From positions 12,834,001 to 12,898,000 of the forward strand of contig NC_091967.1 of the NCBI RefSeq assembly GCF_036711975.1: 64,000 nt of DNA, in the 5' to 3' direction. This stretch comes from Onthophagus taurus. Taxonomy: Eukaryota; Arthropoda; Insecta; Coleoptera; Scarabaeidae. Both the position numbers and the translations under genes were made by a program. The notes beneath the pieces are model-generated. The model did no database searches, was not told the origin of the DNA, and was given only the letters and a program-made list of their open reading frames with translations. Below are positions 45,665-58,099 of this stretch, piece after piece. How positions within the stretch are numbered: the stretch's first letter is position 1; each line of letters begins with the position of its first letter.

Positions 45665-48600
45665 ATGACCACTCAAACTATACCTAGTCTACTAGTCACC
45701 GCTAATGTGGGTTCGATATTCGAAGATGTAAGTCTAAAAATTATAATTAATTATCAATTACTTAGTTGGAATTTTTTTTCTTTTTGTAGCCTTCGCAAAT
45801 GCTTAGGATTTGGACGGATACTTTCCTATCTACTGTCTCTTCATTAAATCCAAAATTTATTGCATTACATTGCCAGGAAGTTGGTGGCAAGAACTATGAA
45901 AATAGTATGAAACATGTCGAAGAGTTTGTTAGCCTTTTAATGTCCAGCAGTGAACTTAGACTCTTTGATAAGGTTAGAGTTTATCTTGATGAAGACTATA
46001 GTTCTGCAGAAAATTTCACTGTAAGTTTAACCATTTTTAAAAATTTTTGTTTTCATAGTCTGTCAAAGTAGATAGGTTATGTTTTTAAAATTGGTTTTAA
46101 TCCTTCAGGATTACCAATTTACTATTATTCATTAACATCACCAACTATATTTTTTGAGAATTATTTTTAAGTTAATTATTCATTTAATAACTGTTATTCT
46201 AAGTTTACTTCTTAGTTAATAAACTTTTTAATATCTCAAATACCTAAAATTAATTTAAGATTTTTTTCTTGTTACTTTTTGATTAGGTTGGTACTACTTT
46301 TAAATTTAAATTGAATTAAAATTTTTAATTATTTATGTAGTTATAATTAAATCGAAACGTAATATTAAAAATTCTTGGAAGAAATCCCTAATTAGAATTC
46401 TCATTGTTTGAAATATTCATGCCAATCCTTTGATCTAAAATATTTTCAAGATATTTAGAAGATTATGAATTTGACGTTTATTATTTGTTTATTATTTCAA
46501 CCGATATTGTTGGTTCATTATAAGCAATATTCATATATAATGTAATCCTCAATCGTCAGTAATTTTTGCGTTATGGTCGATTTTAACAATACATTTGATT
46601 TTGGCAATATAAAGCTAACTTTCCACATTCATTGATTACTGGCGATAGTAAGAAGCAAGTTTAGTGGCGCCAGAAGTTGTTTCCACATAAATGTGATAAT
46701 TATGTACTAGCACAGTAATAAAAATGCCGTCAAGTGATGTACTTCGTGCTGGCATCATTGTAGTAATGCAAATGTGCTCTTTGGAACTCCACATGGTATT
46801 AACAAATAAAAAACATAGCTGCTGCGTTCGATCGTGAATTGCACGTAGAAATTACCTAGGTACTTTAATTAAAGAACTATGTCATGAATATACATAATAT
46901 TATGTCATAATTATACACATCATCAGCTGATGCTCCACTTCTGCACAAATTTAAAACCTTGTGGTATTCGTATTTTTGCCTTTGCCGAGTTTTCGTCAAA
47001 ATTGGGAACTGTTTTCGACATAATCTCAACTATCCTTCTTAAGGCTTCATTTCGTCCAGTTTGGTTCTTATGTTCTGGAATTTTATGTTTCCAAAAACTA
47101 TGTATATTATTTGTTGTGATGTCCGTTTTTTGGACGGTTTAGTACAAGATTTTCGGAAGGTTATGCTTATTTTGACGTACGTGACGTAGGCACTATTCAA
47201 AGAGGTTATACAAACACATCCTCATGAGAAACTAGTTGCAGTATATACAAAAGAGACAAAGCTTTATTTTTTACATCGACTTTTAAAACATTTCGAACAG
47301 AATGATTTTATCATTCGTCGATTAGAGGAGGGACAAATGGCGCAAATCTTTCTTTTTTAGGTTTTTTATTTGTTTAGTATAATCATCGTCAACGGGCATT
47401 ACATTTTCAATATTATTTCGCACCGAGTTAGGTAATATTGGTATTTCAAGTCTATCTATTACCTGACTTTCGACAAGAACAATTTCGTCCTCATTCATTT
47501 TCTTGATTGTGTTACTTTGGTGCACATTACATTTTCCAGTTTTATAAACCAAATATTTTAACCAAGAAACAACAACACAAAAACATCAGATAACGCATCT
47601 CGGAAATTCCAAAGTTACGCAAAAGCTATGCTTCGTCGTTACGAGATGCTTTATTTATTAGCTGCATTTCTGCACACACCAACAATTTGACCACGACTAG
47701 AGCAAATACGGAAAACGAGCACAAAACTAGCAACTTTTTTTCCAATACGTTTTAAATATGTGTCGTTGATTCGACGAAGCATAGCCGTCCAGGGTTATAT
47801 AGTTGCTCGTTTTCCAATACTACTTAATCGTAAAAAAAGTAGACGTTCAGTCAACTTTATTGGCGCTATGATTACTGGCGCCAGTTTATTGGCGCCGATG
47901 GATTTTTGTTATTTCCAGATGCAACTAAACTAGTGCCAGCTGACTGGCGCCAGTATTATATTTAAATATTGCTGAACTCCTGACTCCTGAAGTAGCCATA
48001 CATATCCATACCATAACTGATCCACCCCCATGTTTAACTGTTGGTAGAAGATTATTTTTAAGTCTAGAGCTTACCATCACATCTAAACATGTTGTATTTT
48101 GACTCGTCTATAAATGTCACCCTATTCCAAAAATCCATATCCTTTTCTTTGTGCATTTTTGCAACTTGGTTTCTTTCGCAAATCACAAAATAGCTGCAGA
48201 TCGCAAAATTCTTCTCACAGTTTCTGCACTTACAGTTATTTTTAACTTGATTTTGAAGGCAATTTTTATGACGCTTATCCGAGCATTTGCGATTTTGGAT
48301 GGCTAAAATTCAATATTTCCGGTAATGAAGTAATTGCAGTAATTTCTGGTAGGTTAGGCAAGTTTGGTAAGGTTAGCCGCACGGGAAATCACCGGTACTT
48401 CACAATGACATGGGGAAATTCCCATCAGTTTTTAGCCGCCTTTTCATAAGATTGCTAATTTATTTTGATATTTGATTAAATTTAAGTGTTTTTTATTTAC
48501 AAATGCGTCCAAATAAAATAATTATAACTATGATAAATAAGTTAACTCTTATATACGATTCTATTTTAGAAATCTTGCAAAAGTCTTTGGTGTACGATGA

Positions 48601-51600
48601 CTTTTGGGACTTTGGGTTTTTGAGGTATTCTCAATTTCAACATCTATTTTGAGATTTTGGGGATTTTTGCTGTGTAATTACGAAATGGTTATAGCTGGAT
48701 TTAAGGATTTTTTTGGTTATTATGAATAATGTTTGTACATTATGTGTTTCAACATTTCTAACGTTACTGTATTGCTTTGTTGATTTGGAAATTTTATTTA
48801 TTGTATCCTATTACAGCATATCTGTTTGTCTTAAATTTGTCGTTTTATTTATAAAAAAAACAGTTTCTTTAAAAACAAGTTTGTTTTTTGCTGTCAGTTT
48901 GTCGATTCTACTAGTAATTAATTTTTTTTATTTGAATTGTTTTTACATTTTCTAAAAACATTTTTGTAAGGTCCCAAAGATTTTTTTAATGAGAAATAAT
49001 AATTATTCATATCGTGGTAAAAGATATCGCTTTATACGTTCATTAGGAAATTCCATTTACTAGAAAATAACCATTTATGCCTATTTAACTAACGTCAGAG
49101 TTCGCAAACTAATTATTGAAACTTTTGCCGTGGGTTTTTAGGAAGAAAAAAATAGATAGAACATATTTATTCTATGTATTAGGTGTTGTTTTGAAGGTCT
49201 ACTTTTTTCTGGTTTTATAAAGCTGTAATATTAAAAAATCGGAGTATTGAAAATAGAATGCCAAATAATAAATAAAGAATTCATTAATAAAAATAAGTCT
49301 AAATATGTGGCAATTTAATTTTTTTATCATATGTAATATAGGTAAAAAGTATAGATAACAAATAAGATTTTCTCCGTAGTATCAAAACATAATTATAAGT
49401 CCAACCTTTTTTTGTGCCCGTATCAATTAAAGGGGATTAACCTTGGATAAAAATATCTTAATAATAAATATACAATAAAAATACTTTATTTAGTTTCAAA
49501 ATTAAAAATATTTTTTTAAAGTATATTATGTAATAATATTACATACAAGTAATTTTAAAGGATAAATTAGAAATCGAATCCAACACAATCTTATGAGACG
49601 CATCAATCCCTACGATTATTCCATTTTAATTTAAATGCTTTTAGTCCACTTCTTGATAAATGATACAACAGATGTGTTCCACTAAATTCTAATCTTGGAA
49701 TAACTGTAAGCTTTAACGGTGTAACTCATAACCTATATGCGAAGTTTTCATAGTATATAAAAAAAGTGAAATTTCAAACAAAGTATGTGTTTCCTCCCAA
49801 GACACATAGTTCAATGAAATCAAGGAATTCAACTCTATTAATACTCGCCGAAATGTAAGCATCATTATTTACCATTCAAATCCTAAAGTGGTACTTTTCC
49901 TTAGAGAAATGAACAAGAACCCATGATGTAACTAACATATATGTATACAACTTAAAAACTTCAATTTTAGATTGTTTATTTTTTCTTCTTTTGTATCGTC
50001 TTTATGCGGGATTTATAACCTGCTGCATCGCATTTCGTTTGAATTAGGGTGTTAAAAACGTCGTCCTGTCTAGTATCCGCAACACATCCCAAAGGATGTT
50101 ATTAATAGAAATAGTTTTTGGAAATATTGGTTGGAACAAAATAAATCATAAGATTTCCCCCAATTTATTCTAAGCAGTGTTTTATACGTATATAAATAAA
50201 TCTGATTTCTAAACAACTAATTTTTTCAGCCGGTTTCGAAAATTTCTAGTACTGTGCGTTTGATGACGAAACATTTACCATTAGAACTAACACTAAACCT
50301 AGAACTAGAAACATTCGGATTTAACCGTTTTAAGAGACTTACGGCTAAACCCGAATGTTTTTAGTTCTAGGTCTAGTGTCAGTTCTACTTTTAGTTCAAT
50401 AAAAATATACAAAAGTCTAGCATTGAATAACAATTAAAACTAAAACTAGAACTATACCTAGAATCATTCGGGTTTAGCCGTCTTAAGAGACGTGCGGCTA
50501 AACCCAAATGATTCTAGTTCTAAGTATAGTGTGAGTTCTACATAGTAATAGTGTAAAACTAGAACTAACCCTAGAACTAGAAACATTCGGGTGTAGCTTC
50601 TAGTTCTAGGTCTAGTGTTAGTTCTACTTTTAGTTGTATAAAGATATACAGCAATCTAGCACTGAATAACAATTAAAACTAGAACTATCGTCCTTGATTT
50701 ATACATCATATACAACTCGGGGAATACCCCGAATAGGATTCTATCAATGAACGTTTATGTAACATTTATATTTAAGTATCTCTTTAAACAGTTGCAATTA
50801 GTTCCTGTTTATTGACCATAAAATTATTAATGTTATCTATCTCTTTATGTATTTATAATCTACGTCAATGAAAACCTTTATTATTTTACAAAAAAAAAAA
50901 TACACCTAATTAACATTCTCTTTAAATTTTTTTATTTAACGTATTCCTTACGTTGTTATTTTATTTTTTTCAGGCTTTGGGAAATTTTTATTTTATCCAC
51001 GAATCAATAGAAGATGTTCAAATCTATAATTTTAAAGATTTCGAATTTGTACCAGCGACGGGAAAAGAAATTCATTCGGGAAATATCGAGGCAGTCGTTA
51101 CTAAAGAAAAAGCAAAGTTTCCTCAGGAATTATTTCCGGAAGTAAATATTTCAGTTTTATATCTTTATTCACTTAATTTAGGTTTAATGGTTTTTTATTT
51201 TGTAGTGTAAATGGTCACGGAAAGGTTTTATGCGAACGCGATGGTCAATTCAAGGTACAATCTTCGATTTGGTTAACATCCATCTGTTTCACGACGCTTC
51301 AAATTTCGTCGCTATGGAATCGTTTCCATCTGTTTATTGTAAAAATCGACGGCGAGCTTTAGAACATACATTGCAAAGGTTTCATTCTGACGCTTATGGA
51401 CGAGTTCCATATTTTTTGTTTGGAGATTTTAATTTTAGGACTGACACAGATAGTGTTATAAAAGTAAATAAAACAAAATTAAAAATAGTTTTTGATTGAT
51501 TAGAAAAAAATATTTTTTTGTTTTTTTTTAGAAATTGACTGAAGGACTGAACGCTACTCGAATACAAAATAATAAAAATAATGAATTTACAAAATTACAA

Positions 51601-54600
51601 TACACCAATGACGAGAGCCAATTGGTTTTGACTGTTGGTAAGAAGGAGTTTAATCATTCTGATCATCAAACTGTATTTTTATATCCTTCCGAAACTTGGG
51701 TAAGTCGCTAAAATAAAAAACAACCCGAAAATATTCATAAATTTTATGTCGCTACCTAAGAAGAGATATAATTTTTTTGAAAAATCATTTTTAGAGGATT
51801 TTTTAAGATCTGTTGGCTCATTTCGGGGATTTACGCGGTTTTAATTGTTCTTAAACGGTTTTAATGCACATTAAACAGCTTTAAATGTTTAAAATTTCTT
51901 GGATTTTCTAATTAAAATAATGAATTTTTTTTTGCTGTATTTCAATAATGATACACAACAAAATAGAAATTTTTTTTGTCCTTACAAGCTACTCGCAAAC
52001 AGTATTGTTGATAAGCGGAGCTGATTATTTTTACATGTGCGGAAGTGTCGGTACCGATTTTGATAAAATTGTATTTATCATACGTTAATCAGTGGTTATT
52101 CTATTGTTTAATTTATTATTGAAATGTGTATACAATCTTTTATTCGCATGTCGGAATTTTATCTATTAAAAAAGATGAGTTTCTTAACTAAATTTGTTTT
52201 CACGAAATTTTTAGCGTGATTAACATTTTTTATTCTTCAGTATATTAAAAACTGTTGCAAGAATTAATCAACTTCGTGTTCTGCACACTACGCAGGATAT
52301 GAGTGTGTATCAGAGGGCATATCTTAGATTGGTGATGATACTTGAAATACTGTTGCAGGATAGTTTTTGTGTTTTATGTTAGGCAGAATAATACGGCTTG
52401 TAAATATGACAACTAAGTCACTTAAAAAAGAACACTGTCAATGCTGCTTATGAAGTAGAGAAAAAGTGGTCTAATTCCAGGTTGAAGAAAAGAGAACGAT
52501 GTTATTTAGATCTAACAGAGTAGTTGTAAAGTTTGTAATAACATGATAACCATGTGTTCATCTGCACGACGAGAGTTGTAAAATTTATCGTTAGAAATTG
52601 TTCATATGTTGAATCATTCCAAATGCTTTTTGTTATGAACCATGATCCGAAATTCTTGTTGATAGTCTTGGTACATTCTGTGATTAAATCCTTGGTACAA
52701 GGATAATCTAGGTCATTTTAACTAGTTTTGATCTCCCTCCAGTATTTAATCCGAGCTAATTCAAAGTCACGCTTGTTTCAGCTCTTCCAATTATCCGCAA
52801 TTGCTTAATTAATTGTGCCTGCGTTTGAGTTACTATTTTGAGTACTTCATTATCTTCTTCTTTCAATGCCATATCAGCTCCCTCCAACGTTGGCAATGAC
52901 ATCGGCGAGTTGCCTATTCGATTCTAATCACGAATGTTTTTTATCTATGAATTTTTTTTCTTTCCAATTACCCTGCGGCCTCGATTGAAGGATTTTGTAT
53001 CTATCTAAGTATCCTCTAAGAATATTCCCTAGGTATGATATTTTTCTTATTAAATGGTTTTAAAATTCATTAACGGCATTTGGTCTATTTAAGGGTGTGT
53101 CCAGACATAGATCGTTCAAGTGCTGCGTGAAGCAGGATGATTTGACGTCTTCCAATCAGTCTTCCCTGGTCATGGCTAACCAGAGAATTCGTAGCATTCT
53201 TCTATGCAGCAACTTCCAGATTGATCATGGCAGCATTGGCATCCTTTAGAGTCCAGATCTTAACTCCATATAAGAACACCGACCAGACATAACGTTCGAT
53301 CATTTTTTGATGCAATTTTAAGTTGAAGGCTATTCTCAATGTATTTAGTATTCATGGAGGTTTATGAAATTAAAATTTTTATCAAAAATCTTTCTGTATA
53401 CAGCTTTTCTTATTTCTGACGCGTCTGGCTTATCATTATAGATGAAGCAACATATTAATTAAAAGTAATTTATAAAACTATTTTTGTGTTTTCCTCTGCT
53501 AACAGAAAGAATACCATTCGTTTTGAACAATTATTGCAATTACTTCTACTCCTGCACCAGGCGATGAAAGTGTTTGGTAAATTTCTTTTAGCTTTGCATT
53601 CTAGTAGTAAAATAGTATTGGTTTTAATATAAAAGTAGTTGATAAAATTCAAGCTTTTATGGGTTTGTTTATTTAATAAAATCACGTGTGAAAATTATTA
53701 GTAATCGATTTATTATTTATTACTGTATTCATTACATTAATCAGTCAACAAGTACAACGACCGTTATTCTTATAAATTAACCGTTAAACTTGACCGTGGT
53801 TACCTCGTTCTGTCTTTCAATAAGTTTCTACTATACTCTGTTTTTAAACCAGGAGGAGTATTTTAAATTTGTCACCAGATTGACCTTGCACGTGATTGGT
53901 TGAATGCGAGGAAGGTTCACACACAGGCAATTTTGAATTTTGATTTTAAATTTGAAGGTTAGGTAATTGATAATTCGACAGTTTCGTGTCATTGTTGTAT
54001 ATTTTGTGTTCTTAAACCCTTTTTTATTATATTTTGAAATAAATACACTCATAACTTCAATGTTAATTTGTATGTATAGTGTTGACGATAACAAACGAAA
54101 ATAAATACAATAATAAGTAAATAAATAATAATTATTAATTTAAATTTACCGCCAAAATATCTACTGATATTTTCTGGTGATTTTTCCCAGTGTAAATCTG
54201 ACTTTCGCGTTTACTCCTCCTGATTTAAAAACAGAGTATAGTTCTAGTGCAAGTGTTACTTCTAGTTTTAATTGTTATTCAGCGCTAAGTTGTATATTTT
54301 TAAGTTTCGGGTTTAGCCCTGTGTCTTCAGACGCTGAATGTTAGGTAAGGTTAGTTTTGTTTACAAACATTAATTATACCATGAAGTATTCTTTGGCAAT
54401 TAGTAATGGCAATTATAGCGTGAAGTTTTCTTTTGTAATGTCAATTATTGCGTGAAGGAATGTTCGGTAAGGTTAGTTTTGTTTACAAACATTAATTATA
54501 CCATGAAGTATTCTTCGGCAATTTGTAATGGCAATTATAGCGTGAAGTTTTCTTTTGTAATGTCAATTATAGCGTGAAGGAATGTTCGGTAAGGTTAGTT

Positions 54601-57600
54601 TTGTTTACAAACATTAATTATACCATGAAGTTTTCTTTGGCAATTAGTAATGGCAATTATAGCGTGAAGTTTTCTTTTGTAATGTCAATTATAGCGTGAA
54701 GGAATGTTAGGTAAGGTTAGTTTTGTTTACAAACATTAATTATACCATGAAGTTTTCTTTGGCAATTAGTAATGGCAATTATAGCGTGAAGTTTTCTTTT
54801 GTAATGTCAATTATAGCGTGAAGGAATGTTAGGTAAGGTTAGTTTTGTTTACAAACATTAATTATACCTTGAAGTTTTCTTTGGCAATTATACTCTGTTT
54901 TTAAACCAGGAGGAGTATTTTAAATTTGTCACCAGATTGACCTTGCACGTGATTGGTTGAATGCGAAGAAGGTTCACACACAGGCAATTTTGAATTTGAA
55001 GGTTAGGTTATTGACAATTCGACAGTTTCGTGTCATTATTGTAAATTTTGTGTTCTTAAACCCTTCTTTATTATATTTTGAAATAAATACACTCATAACT
55101 TCAATGTTAATTTGCATGTTTAGTGTTGACGATAACAAATGAAAATAAATACAATAATAAGTAAATAAATAAATAATAATAATTATTAATTTAAATTTAC
55201 CGCCAAAATATCTAGTGATATTTTCTGGTGATTTTTCCTAGTGTAAATCTGACTTTCGCGTTTACTCCTCCTGGTTTAAAAACAGAGTATAGATGACATC
55301 AATGGGGTCATACACGATTTTTTTTTTATTATATTTTCTGAAAGTTTGTATAAAAATATAGTTACCGTTATTTTTTTTTTGAATATTTTCGAACAAAATC
55401 ATTGTTAAAAAAATTGTTGAAAATTTATATACCCATTTGCGCTTTTAAAATTCCCGCGTTGATGACGTACGTATCTATCTTTGCGTCCCCTGCTCCCCGC
55501 TCAAATGCGAGAAAGAGATGAACGTCATTTAGGTTGTATTGAAAAGAGGTAGAGTGTTTGTAGGTTATGTTTATTATGTTTTGTTCATGGATGTAATAGA
55601 GACACTCTATTACATCCATGGTTTTGTTTTGACACTGTCACACCGCAAGCGCTATCTAACGGACAATTTAACTTGTTTTAGGCAGTGCGGTTCCTACGTC
55701 ACAGATAAGCCGCGAAATTATTTCGTTTGAATATTTGCTATTTTTCACTTCAAATTACGCAAAATATAAAATTGATCAAAATATTTCTTTTACTTTGTGT
55801 TCATGCATATACTTGCATATATCGTTTGACGTAAAAATTTTCTCTAAATTTAATAAGTGTGTATGACCCCATTACCAACTGAATCTTACCAACTTTATAA
55901 CAATTTGACAGATATAGAAAAATAAGTATAAACTCTAATTTGATGCAAGACTTTATTATGAATTTATAAATCAAAAAAAAAATATTACATTGTGCTTTAA
56001 GATGAATTTTTTTACATTTCTTTTATGTAAAAATGTTGATCTAATTGGGGATGGATATAAATTTACTATAAATAACTAATTCATGTATTATTTTGCGTTC
56101 CTTCACACACATATTTTATTTATCAGATATGATACTGGTTAGTAAACTTTGCATTATCATAATAATTTAAATATTTATGTGTTTAACGTTGATAAAGCAT
56201 TCAATGTCACTTTGGACAGATTAAATATGAACTAATTACCACAATTTGGAATGCTCTCATTTTTAGATTATTTCATGACGTCTGGGATGTCATTTCAACG
56301 TCCCAGACAATTCTTATCTATAACATGTGAACATAATTGTGCAACATCTGCGGTTTATTTAATCAAACTTATTATAAATTATAACAGAGTTTAGCAAATT
56401 ATAATTTCGTGTTTAATTTTTTTCTGAGTTAAAGGACGCATTTGATTCTCATTAGATTTTAAGCTTACTTTTTTACTAGGCGATAATTTTCATTGTTAAA
56501 GAGTTATCACATCTTTGATTTTGTATTTAACTGTTAACTTTGATGCAACATTACAGATTTAATATTAAAAATATTCTTTTTAAGTTAAAGAGTTTCGATA
56601 AAGAACTAGAAGCTTTTGAAGAATCCCTAACTGAATTCCCAGTGACCTTTCCGCCGTCCTATCCGTTCGAAGAAACCATATCAGAAGCGACCAAATATAT
56701 GCAAACGAGATGCCCCGCTTGGTGCGATCGTGTTCTTTTAAGTACAACTGCTCGCCAGTTAGTAAACGTTGAAAACGGAGTCGAATACAATTTGATGGGC
56801 AAGGATATTTGCATGGGAGACCATAAGGTAGGTTTTTTCCATTCTAACCGTCTTGAAAGGAAGAGAACCAAACTATTTGTAGTTTTGACTTTTTTCTCTC
56901 TTTCTTATCACTATGCAGCCAGTTTATTTGGAATTTCACATGTTGGTTTCCGAATGAGCAGGTACTTTTATGATCTTTTAGGATTTCCCTTAAAAAAAAC
57001 TACTTTATTATACTCCTTTATAGGGTGTTCAAATTATGTTTCAATTTCTCTTATACAGATAGGGTTATTAATGAATGACATTATTCAGAAACTTGAAATT
57101 GAATCACCACGTTATGTTTTATTATCATCATATTTTCCTGCTGCCATTCATCAATCGATCCATCATAAAAGTTTGTACATTAGTTTGCTGCTAAATTCAT
57201 GTAATACGTATTTGATAAAGAGATTTTGAATCATGATTGAATAACCCTGTATAAATAGTGTAGATGTTTACAAAGATCAATTAAATTTTTTTTAAATTAA
57301 TTTTAATTTAAAAAGTAACTTTATCTTCTTTTTTTTCCAGCCAGTTTATTTACAAACATCACTTCAAACAAATGCAGGTACAATTAAGTGTTGTGATCAC
57401 GTGCAACCGTTTTTAGTATCTTGTGTGTGCTGTAATAATTCCGCTTCCGTATTTATAAGCGTAATCGATTTCGGCGATAACGATTATTTAAACACGCGCA
57501 AAAGCTACACGAATATTTCCGTAGACTCAAAATTGTTGCATGAACCAATCACCAAAGACATGTTATCGCACGATCCTTACACGCCAGAAAGCGCCGATTC

Positions 57601-58099
57601 TCGTTCGCCATGCGTCGAACCGAATTATAACGCGGACGTTAAAGAATTGAGACGAAAATCGGTTACACCGCAAGAATTAAAAAATAAATTGGAGAGTATA
57701 TTAAGACTGGATAAAGCGCAATGTTTGAAACGATCGGTTTCGACTAATATTGTATTACAAGCGGTTCCGAAAGAATTATTTCGGACGAGGGCGATGAGTG
57801 AATTAACAAATTCAAAGAAGCAATCGACAATAAGTGTTGTTTCAATAGGTAGGTTACAAGATTATTGTAGTTCAAGTGATGATGATTGGTATGGGAAAGA
57901 AGAAACGTACAGTCAGAAAAGTTGTAGTAACGTAAACGAAGGTGGTTTCGTTGAAAGTAAAGAAGATAATAGTGAAATTCTGTTCTCAAATAGTAAAGAT
58001 AAAGATCTTGAAGTTGTTAACAAAAATAAATATACCAAAGTTCATAAAATTAAGGATAAGGATAGCATGAGTAGTAAAAATTGTTGTTTTATAGTGTGA
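45665..58099 (+). CDS. INPP5A: Type I inositol-polyphosphate 5-phosphatase (INPP5A-like) with long CaaX tail
   Basis: The enzyme removes the 5-phosphate from Ins(1,4,5)P3 and Ins(1,3,4,5)P4, ending calcium signalling. Exons: 45665-45727, 45790-46020, 50974-51141, 51206-51463, 51532-51699, 56585-56827, 57341-58099. They are phase-consistent and give 629 aa. Motifs are IALHCQEVGGKN, PYFLFGDFNFRTDTDS, NHSDHQTVFL, RCPAWCDRVLLS and MGDHKPVYL. Human INPP5A has about 412 aa and ends soon after GDHKPV. Here a further ~250 residues, rich in Ser, Lys and Glu, follow and end CCFIV. CFIV fits a CaaX prenylation box, so membrane tethering is kept. The acceptor of exon 6 (56585) is the least certain junction. 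Introns 2 and 5 are about 5 kb each and packed with repeats. Confidence 0.88.
46600..47960 (-). mobile_element. Degenerate element with GGCGCC-rich ends and a MADF-like fragment
   Basis: Clusters of tggcgccag motifs occur near 46665 and again at 47855-47955, bracketing about 1.3 kb. On the minus strand at about 47115-46935, IHSFWKHKIPEHKNQTGRNE then ALRRIVEIMSKTVPNF resembles a MADF domain (W...Y/HKN...R..A...I...). An upstream minus frame (47552-47322) is rich in charged residues and unrecognised. MADF proteins accompany PIF/Harbinger transposases, which suggests that class. No transposase was found and exact ends are not fixed. Confidence 0.35.
47965..48270 (-). pseudogene. Tc1-like transposase remnant in INPP5A intron 2
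   Basis: The minus strand reads DMDFWNRVTFIDESKYNMF then a broken stretch with TWGWISYGMDMYGYF. This corresponds to the W..VlfsDESkfnlf and GGgSvmvWGc motifs of Tc1 transposases. Stops and frame shifts are present. It is immediately next to the GGCGCC-bounded element. Confidence 0.6.
50281..50695. repeat. Cluster of three CTAGAACTAACACTAG hairpin elements plus a partial copy
   Basis: Copies lie at about 50281-50396, 50431-50540 and 50553-50638, with a fourth left arm near 50671-50690. Each has an arm with agaactagaaacattcgg and its complement. The centre (tttagccgtcttaagagacg) is itself mirrored in the first two copies and shortened in the third. Spacers between them share tatacaaaagtctagcattg-type text, so the unit including spacer was tandemly duplicated. 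It lies in INPP5A intron 2, about 280 bp before exon 3. Confidence 0.75.
53100..53335 (-). pseudogene. LINE reverse-transcriptase C-terminal fragment in INPP5A intron 5
   Basis: The minus strand reads KMIERYVWSVFLYGVKIWTL then KDANAAMINLEVAA and, after a stop, an HDQGRLIGRRQ stretch. This fits the post-RT region R.VWSvLLYGxExWTLk of insect LINEs, and is a different subfamily from the one at 2183-2800. The fragment is dead. Confidence 0.6.
53832..54241. mobile_element. MITE with TATACTCTG termini, copy 1
   Basis: The left end tatactctgtttttaaacc is the inverted match of the right end (ggtt/gattt-aaaaacagagtata), with a shared inner aggaggagta block. The ~410-bp body has no coding capacity. 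A TA target duplication is likely but overlaps the terminal TA. It has landed directly against a CTAG-type hairpin fragment (54241 onward). Confidence 0.75.
54241..54336. repeat. Partial CTAG-type hairpin element next to MITE copy 1
   Basis: The text ttctagtgcaagtgttactt and then gggtttagccctgtgtcttc is a diverged half of the same hairpin family. Its other half is not found at the far side of the MITE, so it was probably already truncated. Confidence 0.5.
54337..54888. repeat. 122-bp tandem repeat, about 4.5 copies
   Basis: Units start with ggtaaggttagttttgttta at about 54343, 54466, 54588, 54709 and 54831. Each unit contains two diverged sub-copies (taccatgaagt..ttcttt and tagcgtgaagttttctttt). 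Differences between units are few. The last unit is cut by MITE copy 2 after ttggcaatta. Confidence 0.85.
54889..55291. mobile_element. MITE with TATACTCTG termini, copy 2
   Basis: It has the same termini and body as the copy at 53832. It differs by a ~15-bp deletion (after aattttgaatttgaaggtta) and a few substitutions. It is inserted in the last 122-bp repeat unit, so it arrived after the array expanded. Confidence 0.8.
55302..55874. mobile_element. Inverted-terminal-repeat element with internal hairpin
   Basis: A 15-bp terminal repeat, aatggggtcatacac, at 55302 is mirrored at 55859-55873 (gtgtatgaccccatt). Near the middle, catggatgtaatagag (55586-55601) is followed after three bases by its exact complement (55605-55620). 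No transposase is present and no clear target duplication was seen. Confidence 0.6.
56919..56961 (+). other. INPP5A: Candidate alternative terminal exon of INPP5A
   Basis: After a pyrimidine-rich acceptor (ctttcttatcactatgcag) the sequence reads PVYLEFHMLVSE then TGA (56955-56957). This continues correctly from GDHK at 56827. A GCAG|GTACTT donor follows the stop. Its first eleven bases equal those of the main last exon at 57341. Use would give a 389-aa protein ending soon after GDHKPV, as in vertebrates but with no CaaX box. Confidence 0.45.
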
